Shown here piece by piece: positions 8,430 through 17,046 of a stretch of DNA of 43,171 nucleotides (within the stretch, counting starts at the first letter, position 1; each line of letters begins with the position of its first letter). The notes under the pieces are model-generated. The model had not been told where the DNA came from. It was given only the letters and a program-made list of their open reading frames with translations, and made no database searches. Made by a program: the position numbers and the translations under genes. This DNA is from Halobellus captivus (GTDB lineage Archaea; Halobacteriota; Halobacteria; Halobacteriales; Haloferacaceae). The stretch spans positions 1-43,171 of the forward strand of contig NZ_VJXQ01000004.1 of assembly GCF_007655485.1 (NCBI RefSeq), read 5' to 3'.

Positions 8430-10265
8430 ATGAACGTTGCGGCCACCCCCCACGTCCTCCGGGTCGATCTGACCGACGGAGAGATCGAGCGCGATCCGAT
8501 CCCGGAACGGTGGCTGGCCGAATACGTGGGCGGCAAGGGCCTCGGCGCGCGCTATCTGTACGACCGACTCGCGCCTGGTACGGACCCGCTCGGCCCCGAC
8601 AACTACCTGCTGTTTATGCTCGGCCCCCTGAGCGGGCTGCTCCCGGGTGAACCGCAGTTCGCGGCGATCACGCGCTCGCCGCTGACGGGCACGTTTCTCG
8701 ACTCCTACAGCGGCGGGGAGTTCGCGTCGTCGCTGGTCGGCGCACTCGACGGCGCGCTCGGCGTGGCCGTCACCGGACAGACGGACGAGCCGCTCGTGCT
8801 CGAAATCGAGGACGGCCAGGCGACCCTGTCGCCCGCTGACGATCTGTGGGGTCGTGACGTTGTCGACACGTGCGAGGCCCTCGACGGCTCCGTCGCCTGC
8901 GTCGGCCCGGCGGGCGAGAACCGCGTGCGGTACGCGACGATCGCCTCCGACGGCGGCGACCACCACGCCGGGCGAGGCGGTGCGGGCGCGGTAATGGGCG
9001 CGAAGGGACTCAAGGCGGTCGTCGCCTGCGGCGAGCTCCCCGACCCGTCCCCGGACGTTGCCGCGCTCCAGGAGACGTACGAACGTCGATACCGCGAGAC
9101 CGACGTCGGCCGGTGGCACGCGGCGAGCGCGACGCTGGAAACCGTCGATTTCGCCGACGAGGTCGGCGTGCTCTCGACCCACGGCTGGCAGGAGGGATCG
9201 TTCGACGGCGCGGAGGATATCGGCATCGACGCCGTCCGGGCGGCGGCCGTCGACCGCGAGGCCGGAGCCGACAGCGACATTCCGGGCGGGTTTCGCGTGT
9301 CGACCTCGTCGGGCGAGTCGGTGCCCCGAGGGGCGACACCGATGTCGCTCGGTGCGGGACTGGGTATCGACGATTTCGACGCCGTCGCAGCGCTCGGACA
9401 GGTTTGTGATCGACTCGGCGTAGACGTCATTAGCGCGGGCAACGCCGTCGCGTGGTCGGTTCGAGCGGGCGAGGACGGCGTCGTCGACCTCGATTCGGCG
9501 CTGGGACCGTCGCTCGGGTCGTCGCTACAGTTCGGTGACGAGGCTGCCGCTCGCGAACTCATCGAGGCGATCGCGGTTCGGAAAGATGGGCTTCCGGATG
9601 CGCTCGCAGACGGCGTCGACGCCGCCGCGAAGCGCCTCGGCGGAGCCGACCTCGTGCCGACGATCAAGTCGATGGAGCTTCCGGCCTACGATCCCCGAGG
9701 CTCGCCGACGATGGCGCTCGCGTACGCGACGAGCGATAGGGGCGCGTGTCACAGAAGATCGCTCCCGGCCGAGACTGAGGTCTTCGAGGGCGACTCGTGG
9801 GACGACACCGACCGCGTCCGACTCGTCATCCGCGAGCAGACGATCACCGCGGTTCTCTGGAGTCTCATCGCCGACGACTTCGCGGGTGCGGTCCTCGAAA
9901 ACGACCTCGGAGCCGAGTGGCTCTCGGCCGTGGACACGCCAGCCCCGACCGATCCGTCCGAACTCCTGCGCGTCGGCGAGCGCACGTGGACGCTGACGCG
10001 CCTGTTCAACGCTCGCGAGGGATTCGACGCCGAAGACGAGACGCTCCCCGTGCTGTTCGAACAGCCGCTCGCGGGTGGCCCCGCGGCGGGTCAAACGATC
10101 GACACAGGCTGGTTCGACGGCCTGCGCCGCCGCTACTACGCCGCGCGCGGCTGGAATGCCGACGGGATACCCACCCGCGGACTCCTCGATCGATTGGATC
10201 TCGGAGACGTCGTGGACGACGACACGCCGGTCGCTCGTGATTCGGTCGCGCGCTGTAGCGACTGA
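8430..10265 (+). CDS. Aldehyde ferredoxin oxidoreductase-family protein lacking Fe-S ligands
   Basis: A 611-residue member of the tungsten-pterin AOR family. The N-terminal domain is typical (VGGKGLGARYLYD 33-45, LTGTFLDSYSGGEFASSL 85-102, GRGGAGAVMGAKGLKAVV 181-198). The C-terminal pterin region keeps KSMELPAYDPRG (413-424) and ATSDRGACHRR (433-443). Classical AORs bind a [4Fe-4S] cluster through a CxxCxxxC motif plus a distant Cys. Here the matching segment (286-300, GGFRVSTSSGESVPRG) has no Cys, and the distant site reads TAVLWSLIADDF. The only cysteines (148, 157, 200, 326, 440, 609) do not form such a set. It may bind the metal-pterin without the ferredoxin-linked cluster, use another acceptor, or be non-catalytic. 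Confidence 0.85.
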   Translation: MNVAATPHVLRVDLTDGEIERDPIPERWLAEYVGGKGLGARYLYDRLAPGTDPLGPDNYLLFMLGPLSGLLPGEPQFAAITRSPLTGTFLDSYSGGEFASSLVGALDGALGVAVTGQTDEPLVLEIEDGQATLSPADDLWGRDVVDTCEALDGSVACVGPAGENRVRYATIASDGGDHHAGRGGAGAVMGAKGLKAVVACGELPDPSPDVAALQETYERRYRETDVGRWHAASATLETVDFADEVGVLSTHGWQEGSFDGAEDIGIDAVRAAAVDREAGADSDIPGGFRVSTSSGESVPRGATPMSLGAGLGIDDFDAVAALGQVCDRLGVDVISAGNAVAWSVRAGEDGVVDLDSALGPSLGSSLQFGDEAAARELIEAIAVRKDGLPDALADGVDAAAKRLGGADLVPTIKSMELPAYDPRGSPTMALAYATSDRGACHRRSLPAETEVFEGDSWDDTDRVRLVIREQTITAVLWSLIADDFAGAVLENDLGAEWLSAVDTPAPTDPSELLRVGERTWTLTRLFNAREGFDAEDETLPVLFEQPLAGGPAAGQTIDTGWFDGLRRRYYAARGWNADGIPTRGLLDRLDLGDVVDDDTPVARDSVARCSD

Positions 10266-10306
10266 GGGAACGGACGCGGTACGCTGACTACTCGATTCCT
10301 ACGCGG

Positions 10307-10396
10307 CTCTCTTCTGTGCGGTTCTCTTCTACGTAATTCCCTTCTGCGAGATTCTCTTCTACGTGACCCTCTTCTATGCAACTTTATTCTGTGCGC
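10307..10396 (+). repeat. Six tandem 15 bp imperfect repeats
   Basis: Six units in exact 15-base register: 10307-10321, 10322-10336, 10337-10351, 10352-10366, 10367-10381 and 10382-10396. The consensus is TTCTCTTCTACGTGA; the core CTTCT is nearly invariant and the flanks vary (GTGCGG, ACGTAA, GCGAGA, ACGTGA, ATGCAA, GTGCGC). It lies 41 bases after the AOR-family stop and about 300 bases before the next gene. Confidence 0.85.
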
Positions 10397-10661
10397 TCCG
10401 GTTAGCCGTTAGAAATCTGGAACCACGAGCAACACGTTTGCGTTCCGATTCGGACCTGCGCACAACACGAGAAAATCCGCAACCTGAAACTACCCATAAC
10501 ACCGCTGTTCACCATTGTGAGCGTCGAACTTCAGCGGACATTGCGGTGTCTAACGAAGAGCCACGAGATGTCGTTACCTCCCAACCCTGCTCCTCCGTCC
10601 CATCGCGAGGCCGTTTTTCAACTGGCGCTCATCCACGATCTGTTGACTGAGTAACCTATCG

Positions 10662-10667
10662 TTATAG
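10662..10667 (+). promoter_or_regulatory. TATA-like element for the dikinase gene
   Basis: TTATAG lies 34-39 bases before the ATG, implying a leader of roughly ten bases or fewer. Confidence 0.4.
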
Positions 10668-10700
10668 CGCCCCGGAACGTAGTATTCGATACTGACACCG

Positions 10701-13448
10701 ATGCCTGGGTCTCATAGCGACTCGATCGTGCGGTGGTTCGACGAACGGGGAGTCGGGGCCATCGGCGTCGCAGGCGGAAAGGGCGCGAATTTGGTGTCGC
10801 TGTCCCGCGCTGGCCTGCCCGTCCCGCGGGGCTTTGTCGTTACCACGGCGGCGTACCGGGAACTCGCCGCTTCCCCACGCGTCCAGCGATCGATCGATCG
10901 GTTGGATACGCTCGATTTCACAGACGGCGAGGCCCTGTCCGCTGCCGCCGCCGAACTTCGATCGCTCATCGAGGAGCAGACGTTGGGGTCGTCCGTCGAG
11001 ACCGATCTCGTCGAGGCCGCGGAATCACTCGCGACGGCATCGTTCGCGGTTCGATCGAGTGCTACGGCGGAGGACCTTCCGACGGCCTCGTTCGCGGGTC
11101 AACACGAGACGTTCCTCGGCGTCGCACCCGAGGACGTCCCGGATCGCGTTCGGGACTGTATGGCCAGTCTCTTCACCGACCGGGCGATCGCCTACCGCTC
11201 ACGCAACGATCTCTCTCACCGCGACGCGGCGATGGCGGTCATCGTCCAGCCGATGGTCGATGCCGACGCCGCGGGCGTCCTCTTCACCGCGGACCCCGAG
11301 ACAGGAAATCGATACGTTTCGTCCATCGATGCGAGCTACGGCCTCGGAGAGAGCGTCGTCGCTGGCGACGTTACGCCGGACCACGCTCTCGTCGACACCC
11401 GGACCGAGGAAGTGCTCGAGTACACGATCGGTACGAAGACCACTGCCGTCGAGTTAGCGACGCCTCCGACCGTGACGAAGGAGGCACGAGAGCCCTTCTC
11501 GGAAAAAATACACACTGGAGAAAGTGGAACGAGGAGCGTCGACCTCCCGGCGGACCGTCGGGAGTCCCGCGTACTCACGGACGATCAGCTTCGCACCCTC
11601 ACGGGGCTCGGAACGCGTGCTGAAACGCTGTTCGGTGCGCCGCAGGACGTCGAGTGGGCCCTCGCCGACGGTCAGTTCGTCATTCTGCAGTCGCGGCCGA
11701 TTACGTCGCTGTTCCCGTGTCCGTCGCCAGCCCCGGTCGACGACCGCCTTCACGTCTACATCAGTATGGGGCATATGCAGGCGATGCCTGAGTCGATGCC
11801 GCCGCTCGTCCGTGACGTCTGGCGGACCTACACCGAAAACGTGCTCTCCTCGGCGGATCTCGACGCCCCACACCCAAATCTCACGGTCGAGGCCGGAGGT
11901 CGCGTCTACATCGACGTCACTCCGTTCCTGCGTCGTCCTCCCCTGCGAACCCGGGTGATCGAGCGGATCGCGGCGATAAACGAGCCGATCTCCGCAGGTC
12001 TCGATGACATCGTCTCCCGACGACCCGAAGAGTTCGAGCCCCGCGGTGTTCCGATCAGCGCGCTCCCGAGGTACGTCGAAACGGCCGGGAAGTTGGTCCG
12101 GCTTGTCGGCCCCGCGGTCCCCGGCGTCGTTCGGCACCTACTCCGTGCGATGGCCGGTCGCGAGACGCCGGTAGACGACCGCTATTGGGACCGCGTCGGC
12201 GAACTGTTTCTCGGCGACGTCACTGACGCGACGAGCCCGGAAGCCCGGGCCCGCGCCGTGTTTGACGCGATCGACATCAGGCGTATTCTCCGCGACGTGT
12301 ACCCTCGAATCAGCCCGCTGTTCTTGGCGTTCGCCCTCGGCGGCTGGCTCAAGCGAGCGTTCCCGGACTACCCCGAGGAGGTGAACGCCGTCGGCCGGGG
12401 GTTCGAACGCGACGTCGTCACCCGCATTAATCTCGGCCTCGGTGACCTCGCAGACGTCGCTCGGGGCCGCCCGAACGTCGCCGCCGCGGTTCGCGACGGC
12501 GCTTCACTCGACGACATGGCAGCGGTGAGCGGCGGTGCGGAATTCTGTGAGGAGTTCGAGCGGTTCCTCGACGAGTTCGGACACCGCGGGACAGGCGAGA
12601 TCGACCTCAGTCGACCGCGTTGGCGCGAGGACCCGTCGATGCTTCTCGGCGTCGTCAGGGCCAACCTCGAACGCGAGACGGCGGGCGACCACCGAGAACG
12701 CATCAAACGTCTCGACAGCGAGGCCGAGACGGCCGCCGAATCGCTCGAAGCGCGCGCTGATCGCGGCCCCTTCGGACCGCTTCGCCGCCGGTACGTCCGT
12801 TGGGTCATCCGTACGTACCGCGACACCGTCTACCTCCGCGAATACCCAAAACAGGAGGCCGCGCGGGCGTTCACTGCGTGGCGGAGCGCGCTGCTCGACG
12901 CGGGCGAGCTGCTCGTCTCTCGTGGCCGACTCGAACGGCGGGAGGACGTGTGGTACCTCTACAGAGACGAACTGTTTGACGCCCTCGAGGGAGAGCGAGT
13001 AGACGTCGACCTCACCGCCCGGAAGCGAGAGCACGCCCGAAATACAGAGTTCGACGCGCCGCCCGTGCTGACGAGCGAGGGCGAAACCGTCCGCGGCCGT
13101 GCGGACCCCGGGACGCTTCCCGAGGGATCGCTGGTCGGAACCGGCGTTTCGTCGGGCGTCGTCGAGGGCGTGGCCCGCGTAATTCGAGATCCGGCGACAG
13201 CGACGGTGAACCCCGGTGAGATACTCGTCGCACCGTCGACCGATCCAGGGTGGACCCCGCTGTTCTTGAACGCCGCCGGGTTGGTCTCCGAGGTCGGCGG
13301 CGCCGTCAGCCACGGCGCGCTCGTCGCCCGCGAGTACGGCCTGCCAGCCGTCGTTTCCGTCTCCGAGGCGACGAAACGGATTCGGGACGGGCAACGCATC
13401 CGCATCGACGGGACTCGCGGAACGGTCGAACTGCTGGATGCGGAGTGA
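10701..13448 (+). CDS. Rifampin phosphotransferase-like PEP-utilising dikinase
   Basis: A 915-residue protein in three parts. The N-terminal ATP-grasp domain (about 15-335) has GGKGANLVSLSRAGLPVPRGF, SFAVRSSATAEDLPTASFAG and a closing DVEWALADGQFVILQSRPIT. A long middle domain (about 345-800) is unlike PEP synthase. The C-terminal swivelling phosphohistidine domain (about 830-915) has GGAVSHGALVAREYGLPAVV with His871. True PEP synthase or PPDK would continue into a PEP/pyruvate TIM barrel, which is absent. The architecture and the SHGA context match rifampin phosphotransferases, which move the beta-phosphate of ATP onto a small molecule. The substrate here is not predictable, and the middle domain may accept a cell metabolite rather than a drug. 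Annotation as PEP synthase would be wrong. Confidence 0.82.
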   Translation: MPGSHSDSIVRWFDERGVGAIGVAGGKGANLVSLSRAGLPVPRGFVVTTAAYRELAASPRVQRSIDRLDTLDFTDGEALSAAAAELRSLIEEQTLGSSVETDLVEAAESLATASFAVRSSATAEDLPTASFAGQHETFLGVAPEDVPDRVRDCMASLFTDRAIAYRSRNDLSHRDAAMAVIVQPMVDADAAGVLFTADPETGNRYVSSIDASYGLGESVVAGDVTPDHALVDTRTEEVLEYTIGTKTTAVELATPPTVTKEAREPFSEKIHTGESGTRSVDLPADRRESRVLTDDQLRTLTGLGTRAETLFGAPQDVEWALADGQFVILQSRPITSLFPCPSPAPVDDRLHVYISMGHMQAMPESMPPLVRDVWRTYTENVLSSADLDAPHPNLTVEAGGRVYIDVTPFLRRPPLRTRVIERIAAINEPISAGLDDIVSRRPEEFEPRGVPISALPRYVETAGKLVRLVGPAVPGVVRHLLRAMAGRETPVDDRYWDRVGELFLGDVTDATSPEARARAVFDAIDIRRILRDVYPRISPLFLAFALGGWLKRAFPDYPEEVNAVGRGFERDVVTRINLGLGDLADVARGRPNVAAAVRDGASLDDMAAVSGGAEFCEEFERFLDEFGHRGTGEIDLSRPRWREDPSMLLGVVRANLERETAGDHRERIKRLDSEAETAAESLEARADRGPFGPLRRRYVRWVIRTYRDTVYLREYPKQEAARAFTAWRSALLDAGELLVSRGRLERREDVWYLYRDELFDALEGERVDVDLTARKREHARNTEFDAPPVLTSEGETVRGRADPGTLPEGSLVGTGVSSGVVEGVARVIRDPATATVNPGEILVAPSTDPGWTPLFLNAAGLVSEVGGAVSHGALVAREYGLPAVVSVSEATKRIRDGQRIRIDGTRGTVELLDAE

Positions 13449-13475
13449 ATCGAATACGCTGCGAGCAATAGATTC

Positions 13476-13510
13476 CCGCTTTCGGTGCCGCTTCGGTACC
13501 GCTTTCAGTA
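13476..13510 (+). repeat. Three degenerate 11-12 bp repeats
   Basis: CCGCTTTCGGTG, CCGCTTCGGTA and CCGCTTTCAGTA follow one another in the short convergent gap between the dikinase and formate dehydrogenase genes. The role is unknown; it may be a remnant of slippage near a transcript end. Confidence 0.6.
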
Positions 13511-13594
13511 CGAACGAGAGCCGCCCCCCGTCGCGCTGTGGGCCTCTCGTTCCCTTCGAACCGGTGACGGCGAGTGTCCGTCAGCCCGGTTCGC

Positions 13595-15709
13595 TCAGTC
13601 GTCGGCGGGCGCGTCGCCGGTGGTGGAGGGCTCGACGCCGACTTCGATCTCCGCGGCGGCGGCCTTGTACTCGGGGATCTTCGCGCGCTCGTCGAGCACG
13701 TCGTTCGTGAGCACGTTCGCCGCCGCGGCGGCGAAGTGCGGGGTCGTCCAGATGACGCCCTCCTTGATGTCTTCGGTGACGTGCGCTTCGAGTTCGATCT
13801 CGCCGCGTCGAGACTTCACCCGCACCGTCTCGCCGTCTTCGATGCCGTAGCGCTCGGCGTCGTTCGGATGGACGTCGACGAAGTTCTCCGGGTACTGCTT
13901 GTTGAGCCGCGGCGAGCGGCGACTCATCGTCCCGGTGTTGTAGTGCTCTTCGAGGCGCGCGGTGGTGAGAATCAGCGGATAGTCGTCGTCGGGTACCTCT
14001 TTGGGCGGCTGATGGCTGACGCCCTCGATGTGGCCGAGGCCGCTCTCGGTTTCGAATCCGTCGGCGTAGAGGTACTGGTCGCCCTGGTCACCGGGCTCAT
14101 AGCAGGGCCAGTGGATGCCCTCCTCGCCGAGCGCGTCGTAGCTCATTCCGTGATAGCTCGGGGTGACCTGTCGGAGCTCCTCGAACACTTCCTCGGGGGT
14201 GTCGAAGTCGAAGCCCTCGCCGAAGAGTCGCGTGCCGACTTCACAGAGGATTTCGAGGTCGTGCTTGGTGTTCTCGTGGACCTTCTCGACGCCGCGCATC
14301 CGCTGGACGCGCCGATCGGTGTTGGTCACGGTGCCGCCGCGCTCGGCCCACGTCGTCGCCGGGAGGAGCACGTCGGCGTACTCCGCCGTCTCGGTCATGA
14401 AGATGTCCTGGACGACGAGGAAGTTGAGCTCCTCGAGGAGGTCGGCGACGTGGTTGGCGTTGGGCTCGGACATAATCGGGTTCTCGCCCATCACGTACAT
14501 CCCCTGGATCTGCTCGCCGATCGCGCCGGTGATCTCGACGTTCGTCAGACCGGGTTCGTCCGGAATCTCGAATCCCCAGACGTCCTCGACGCTCTCGCGG
14601 GCCTCGTCGTCGTCGACGAGCTGATAGCCGGGGAGGACGTTCGGCATGGCGCCGACGTCCGAGGTCCCCTGTACGTTGTTCTGCCCGCGCAGCGGGTTGA
14701 CGCCGGTGCCGGGGCGGCCGACGTTGCCGGTGATGAGCGCGAGGTTGATCTCGTTTTGGACGTTGTCGACGCCGCAGGTGTGCTGGCTCATCCCCATTCC
14801 GGTGAAGATGGTGGCGTTGTCGGCGGTCGCGTACTTCTCGGCCGCGAGTTCGATGTCTTCGAGCGGGACGCCGCACTCCTCGGCGGCGGCTTCCTTGTCG
14901 AAGTCCTCGAGCGTCTCCTTCAGGTGCTCGATGCCCTCGGTCCGCTCCGCGATGAACTCCTCGTCGACCCAGTCGTTCTCCAGGACTGTCTTGAGGACGA
15001 TGTTGAGAAGCGGGATGTCAGTGCCCGGTTCGAGCTGGAGGTGCTGGTGGCGGTCCGTCTCCTCGATGTCGAACGAGCGCGTCGTCTTGTTGGCGTGCGG
15101 ATCGACCTGAATGACGGTCGCGCCCTCGAGGACGGCCTGCCGGAAGTAGTTACTGTTGGCGATGGGGTGCTGCTCGGCGGGGTTCGCGCCCTGGATCCAC
15201 AGCACGTCGGCCTCCTCTTCGAGGTCTTCCATACTGTTCGTCATCGCGCCCGCGCCGAGACTCGTCCGCAGCGCGTACACGGTCGACGCGTGGCACATCC
15301 GCGTGCAGTTGTCGACGTTGTTGGTGCCGTAGCGCCGCGCGAGCTTCTGGAGGAGGTAGTTCTCCTCGTTCATCGTCTTCGAGGAGCCGAAAAAGCCCAT
15401 CGCGTCGGCTCCGAACTCCTCGTGGATCCCCTCCATCTCGGAGACGATTCGCTCGTACGCTTCGTCCCACGTCGCCTCGCGGAACTCGCCGTCCTCCTTG
15501 ATCTGCGGCGCTGTCAGTCGGTCCTCGTGATTGACGACCTGCGTCGCCGCGCCGCCTTTTATACACACGCGGCCGTCGTTGACGGGCGCGTCTCCCCACG
15601 GCATAAAGCGCATATCGCCGGGATCCTCGCCGGGCATTACCTGAATCCCGCAGCCGACGCCGCAGTACGGACAGATCGTCTTCACCGGATCTTGTTCTTC
15701 ACTTGACAT
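13595..15709 (-). CDS. fdhA: Formate dehydrogenase, molybdopterin catalytic subunit
   Basis: A 704-residue bis-pterin oxidoreductase of the FdhF/FdhA type, oxidising formate to CO2 (or the reverse). The N-terminal [4Fe-4S] ligands are Cys13, Cys16, Cys20 (CPYCGVGC) and Cys49. The metal ligand position is Cys139 in RMCHAST, followed by His140; this aligns with the selenocysteine-His of E. coli FdhF, so this is a cysteine form. Further motifs: GANPAEQHP, GMGMSQHTCG, NVGRPGTGVNPLRGQNNVQG, GENPIMSEP and LPATTWAERGGTVTNTDRRVQ. The C-terminal molydopterin-binding domain has TGTMSRRSPRLN. No Tat signal is seen, so it is probably cytosolic. No small electron-transfer subunit is adjacent. A Shine-Dalgarno GGAGG precedes the ATG. 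Neighbouring fhs suggests it handles formate exchanged with tetrahydrofolate. Confidence 0.9.
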   Translation of the reverse strand: MSSEEQDPVKTICPYCGVGCGIQVMPGEDPGDMRFMPWGDAPVNDGRVCIKGGAATQVVNHEDRLTAPQIKEDGEFREATWDEAYERIVSEMEGIHEEFGADAMGFFGSSKTMNEENYLLQKLARRYGTNNVDNCTRMCHASTVYALRTSLGAGAMTNSMEDLEEEADVLWIQGANPAEQHPIANSNYFRQAVLEGATVIQVDPHANKTTRSFDIEETDRHQHLQLEPGTDIPLLNIVLKTVLENDWVDEEFIAERTEGIEHLKETLEDFDKEAAAEECGVPLEDIELAAEKYATADNATIFTGMGMSQHTCGVDNVQNEINLALITGNVGRPGTGVNPLRGQNNVQGTSDVGAMPNVLPGYQLVDDDEARESVEDVWGFEIPDEPGLTNVEITGAIGEQIQGMYVMGENPIMSEPNANHVADLLEELNFLVVQDIFMTETAEYADVLLPATTWAERGGTVTNTDRRVQRMRGVEKVHENTKHDLEILCEVGTRLFGEGFDFDTPEEVFEELRQVTPSYHGMSYDALGEEGIHWPCYEPGDQGDQYLYADGFETESGLGHIEGVSHQPPKEVPDDDYPLILTTARLEEHYNTGTMSRRSPRLNKQYPENFVDVHPNDAERYGIEDGETVRVKSRRGEIELEAHVTEDIKEGVIWTTPHFAAAAANVLTNDVLDERAKIPEYKAAAAEIEVGVEPSTTGDAPADD

Positions 15710-15718
15710 AATTCACTT

Positions 15719-15723
15719 CCTCC
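15719..15723 (-). promoter_or_regulatory. Shine-Dalgarno site of the formate dehydrogenase gene
   Basis: GGAGG lies 9 bases before the ATG. This is worth noting because most genes here look leaderless; it implies a transcript with a real 5' leader. Confidence 0.65.
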
Positions 15724-15999
15724 GCGTGGTGATTCATCTCGTTTGTAATGCTGCCCGGCCACGAGTATGAATCTTTCTCACACACTGCACGCCGATATAA
15801 CCGGACCCAGAGACGCAACGTCCGAACCTCAAAATATCCCACGGAAACCTCCGTTGTCACCGCCGAACGTCCCACGCACAAAGTTTTGAAAACAGACAGT
15901 TCTTCTCCACCGTTCCGATCACCGCCTGAGCACCGATTCCGATATCTCGCCTTCCATACCCCTGTTGACAGCTTATGTTTGCGGGTGGGACGTCCGACC

Positions 16000-16054
16000 G
16001 CGTATTCCAGTTCGGATCCGTAGCGTATTCTCGCTCAACCCCGACCGCGTATTC
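16000..16054 (+). repeat. Three GCGTATTC direct repeats, 23-24 bp apart
   Basis: GCGTATTC starts at 16000, 16023 and 16047. The first and third copies are part of an identical 15-mer, CCGACCGCGTATTCC (15994-16008 and 16041-16055). The spacing is close to two helical turns, which would place bound proteins on one face of the DNA. Confidence 0.6.
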
Positions 16055-16460
16055 CCGCCGGGTCTGATGAGATCTCTGCTCCGCTACTCTCTGTTTCGCT
16101 GCTCCCTGTCGTCGCTCTTTCCCTCACTAGTCCGACGAACCCTTATATACCATCGGGCGGCCAGAACCCCCGTGCGTTGAGGACCAACCTCGCGTCGGAA
16201 GCGGTTGCGCGGCACGACGATGCGAGCGACTGCGCGATATGGGTGAATAGACGATTGGGTAACTGGCCGAGGAGGACCAGGCGGGCGCCACCTATCACCT
16301 GAACTGTGCCGCCTGTTCGCCACGCGTTCCTGACGGGACTGACGTCCCCCATCCGGACTGTCGAAACCGACGTCCGCGATCCAGAAGACGGTGCCGCCGA
16401 CTCCACCCCGGACAGCGCTCGGAAGCAAACGTTCAGGCGTCCGGACCGAGAAGGAGGGGT

Positions 16461-17021
16461 ATGGAACTCTCTGCGGACCTCGTCGAGGAGAAACTGCGCG
16501 CGTACCCCGAGATACAACCGCTCTCAACCGTGGAATCGGAACACATCGAGCTGTTGCCGAAGACCTTCGCCGACGGCGACTACGGTTGGCGGGATCCGGA
16601 GTGGGTCGTCCAGTGGTACGGCCGCCGATTCTTGGGCGCGGTTCCGAACGCGGACCGCCGCGCCGTCGAGGACGCCTACGACGAGAACGACTACGAAGCG
16701 GTCCACGAGGCGATTTCCGCCGCCGTGGACGCAGACGGGGCGGACAATATGCTGTCGCACCTGACGGCTCTCTCGGGCGTCGACGTGCAGATCGGCTCGG
16801 CGTTCTGCCAGTTCATCGATCCGGAACGCTACGTCGTTATCGACGAGCGTCAGTGGTCGACGCTCCGAGCGCTCGGGGAACTCGACGGCGACTACCCGGC
16901 GTCGCCGACGACGTCGGACTACGCGCGCTATCTGGAAGCGTACCGAGCGCTCGCGGAACGGTGTGAGTGCTCACTGTGGGACCTTTACCGCGCGATCTGG
17001 GTGATTGCCGAGGAGCGGTAG
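16461..17021 (+). CDS. Conserved-looking protein of unknown function (186 aa)
   Basis: An acidic, largely helical soluble protein beginning MELSADLVEEKLRAYPEIQP. The central part LSGVDVQIGSAFCQFIDPERYVVIDERQWSTLRALGEL has the look of helix-hairpin-helix DNA-glycosylase-like proteins (a small-residue turn, then P-x-x-Y-x-V-I-D). A catalytic Lys/Asp pair cannot be assigned by eye, so this is only a hint. The start is supported by GGAGG three to four bases before the ATG. It is convergent with fhs. Codon use matches its neighbours. Confidence 0.7.
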   Translation: MELSADLVEEKLRAYPEIQPLSTVESEHIELLPKTFADGDYGWRDPEWVVQWYGRRFLGAVPNADRRAVEDAYDENDYEAVHEAISAAVDADGADNMLSHLTALSGVDVQIGSAFCQFIDPERYVVIDERQWSTLRALGELDGDYPASPTTSDYARYLEAYRALAERCECSLWDLYRAIWVIAEER

Positions 17022-17046
17022 CTCCGGCGGCGCGAGCTTCGACCGC

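Larger units (their letters stand above)
10266..10700. other. Intergenic region between AOR-family and dikinase genes
   Basis: No gene. It holds a 6 x 15 bp tandem array near the AOR end, an AT-richer middle, and promoter-like sequence for the dikinase at the right end, including the dyad AGTAT-TCG-ATACT at 10681-10693. Confidence 0.6.
15710..16460. other. Long intergenic region before the unknown gene at 16461
   Basis: No supported gene in about 750 bases. It contains a GCGTATTC triplet (16000-16054) and a strong TATA-like CTTATATACC (about 16141-16150) pointing either way. A GC-rich stretch at about 16150-16440 could encode a structured RNA or be a decayed gene. One frame there has a single CxxC (HLNCAACSP) without a start codon. 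None of this is strong enough to call. Confidence 0.5.

Noticed and set aside
73-10551. CAGCGGACAT(C/T)G(T/C)GGTGTCT at 73-92 and 10532-10551 as a dispersed repeat
   Set aside because: 18 of 20 matching bases can occur by chance in 43 kb, and the similarity does not extend into the flanks.
10701-13448. Annotation as phosphoenolpyruvate synthase
   Set aside because: The C-terminal PEP/pyruvate-binding barrel is missing and the phosphohistidine domain is at the extreme C-terminus.
13574-15706. A 710-codon open frame on the plus strand opposite formate dehydrogenase
   Set aside because: It mirrors the real gene; its product is Val/Leu/Arg/Asp-rich without domains, as expected from GC-rich antisense frames.
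15994-16055. A CRISPR-like reading of the GCGTATTC repeats
   Set aside because: Repeats are only 8-15 bases with 15-16 base gaps, three copies, and no cas genes in the window.
16263-16365. A CxxC-containing frame (HLNCAACSP) that might be a zinc-ribbon remnant
   Set aside because: No start codon, opened directly by a stop, and only one CxxC pair with a lone third Cys.
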